DNA of 38,922 nucleotides from Methylococcales bacterium (GTDB taxonomy: Bacteria > Pseudomonadota > Gammaproteobacteria > Methylococcales > Methylomonadaceae). The stretch is taken from the NCBI GenBank assembly GCA_003584865.1, contig QVQE01000154.1, positions 1-38,922 of the forward strand, given 5' to 3'. Every line of letters starts with the position of its first letter. Positions within the stretch are counted from its first letter, which is position 1. The notes under the pieces were generated by a model that had not been told where the DNA came from, searched no databases, and saw only the letters and a list, made by a program, of their open reading frames with translations. This document shows, in pieces, positions 38,798 to 38,922 of this stretch. The position numbers were made by a program, and so were the translations under genes.

Positions 38798-38922
38798 AAG
38801 TTCAGGCATCCTTCATAGCGGCCTAAAAGTAGTTGACACTTTTGATGTCAATAAAAAATTAACAACAAGCTACCGTAGCCATTAAAAAACGGCCAGTGAC
38901 TTTAAAGATAAACGGCTTAGCT

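Overview
The window looks like a chromosomal segment of a gammaproteobacterial methanotroph (order Methylococcales). The main reasons are fhcB and fhcA, which encode subunits of the tetrahydromethanopterin/methanofuran-linked formyltransferase/hydrolase complex of C1 oxidation. Supporting this are a PQQ-dehydrogenase-associated ABC operon, a PfkB-type fructokinase, and gammaproteobacterial housekeeping genes with moderate to low GC. No 16S gene or methane monooxygenase lies in the window, so the species is open.

Layout. 1-600: 3' end of a transposase gene, then an intergenic stretch holding a degenerate 21-bp tandem array. 600-2840: small conserved genes (DUF2288, a TPR protein, DUF1415, DUF6164). 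2924-5848: fhcB-fhcA, followed immediately by a short element with terminal inverted repeats whose flanks duplicate the fhcA 3' end. 6003-7921 (minus): trpD2/ybiB-like gene and cyoE. 8023-11256: an M16 peptidase pair and rsmD. 11260-14836 (minus): a small hypothetical gene, hypX fused to a hemerythrin domain, and a GlxA-type AraC regulator. 15080-18892: membrane-anchored GH17 glucan enzyme and two alpha/beta hydrolases. 19132-21272: rpsF-rpsR-DUF2232-rplI with a clear promoter and structured leader. 21350-27363: waaA, a PP-loop tRNA-thiolation-like gene, tusA-like gene, a cation diffusion facilitator, argJ and a Nudix-ThiE fusion. 27506-28426 (minus): fructokinase.

28.4-33 kb is an accessory island: a predicted two-domain peptidoglycan hydrolase, an attC-like hairpin, a large inverted repeat, a truncated coiled-coil gene, a frameshifted NadS antitoxin, orphan HicB-like and other antitoxin genes, a PIN toxin pair, and two copies of a palindromic repeat (28493 and 31624) bracketing most of it. 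33029-38460 returns to core genes: a MOSC protein, the four-gene PQQ-associated ABC operon and an anchored hypothetical protein. The window ends with tRNA-Gly(GCC), a strong terminator and tRNA-Cys(GCA).

The most striking item is the 732-residue HypX-hemerythrin fusion. HypX makes CO from formyl-tetrahydrofolate for O2-tolerant NiFe-hydrogenase assembly. Here it carries a C-terminal domain with all seven di-iron ligands of an O2-binding hemerythrin, suggesting O2-sensing, O2-delivering or O2-scavenging control of CO synthesis. No hydrogenase gene is in the window.
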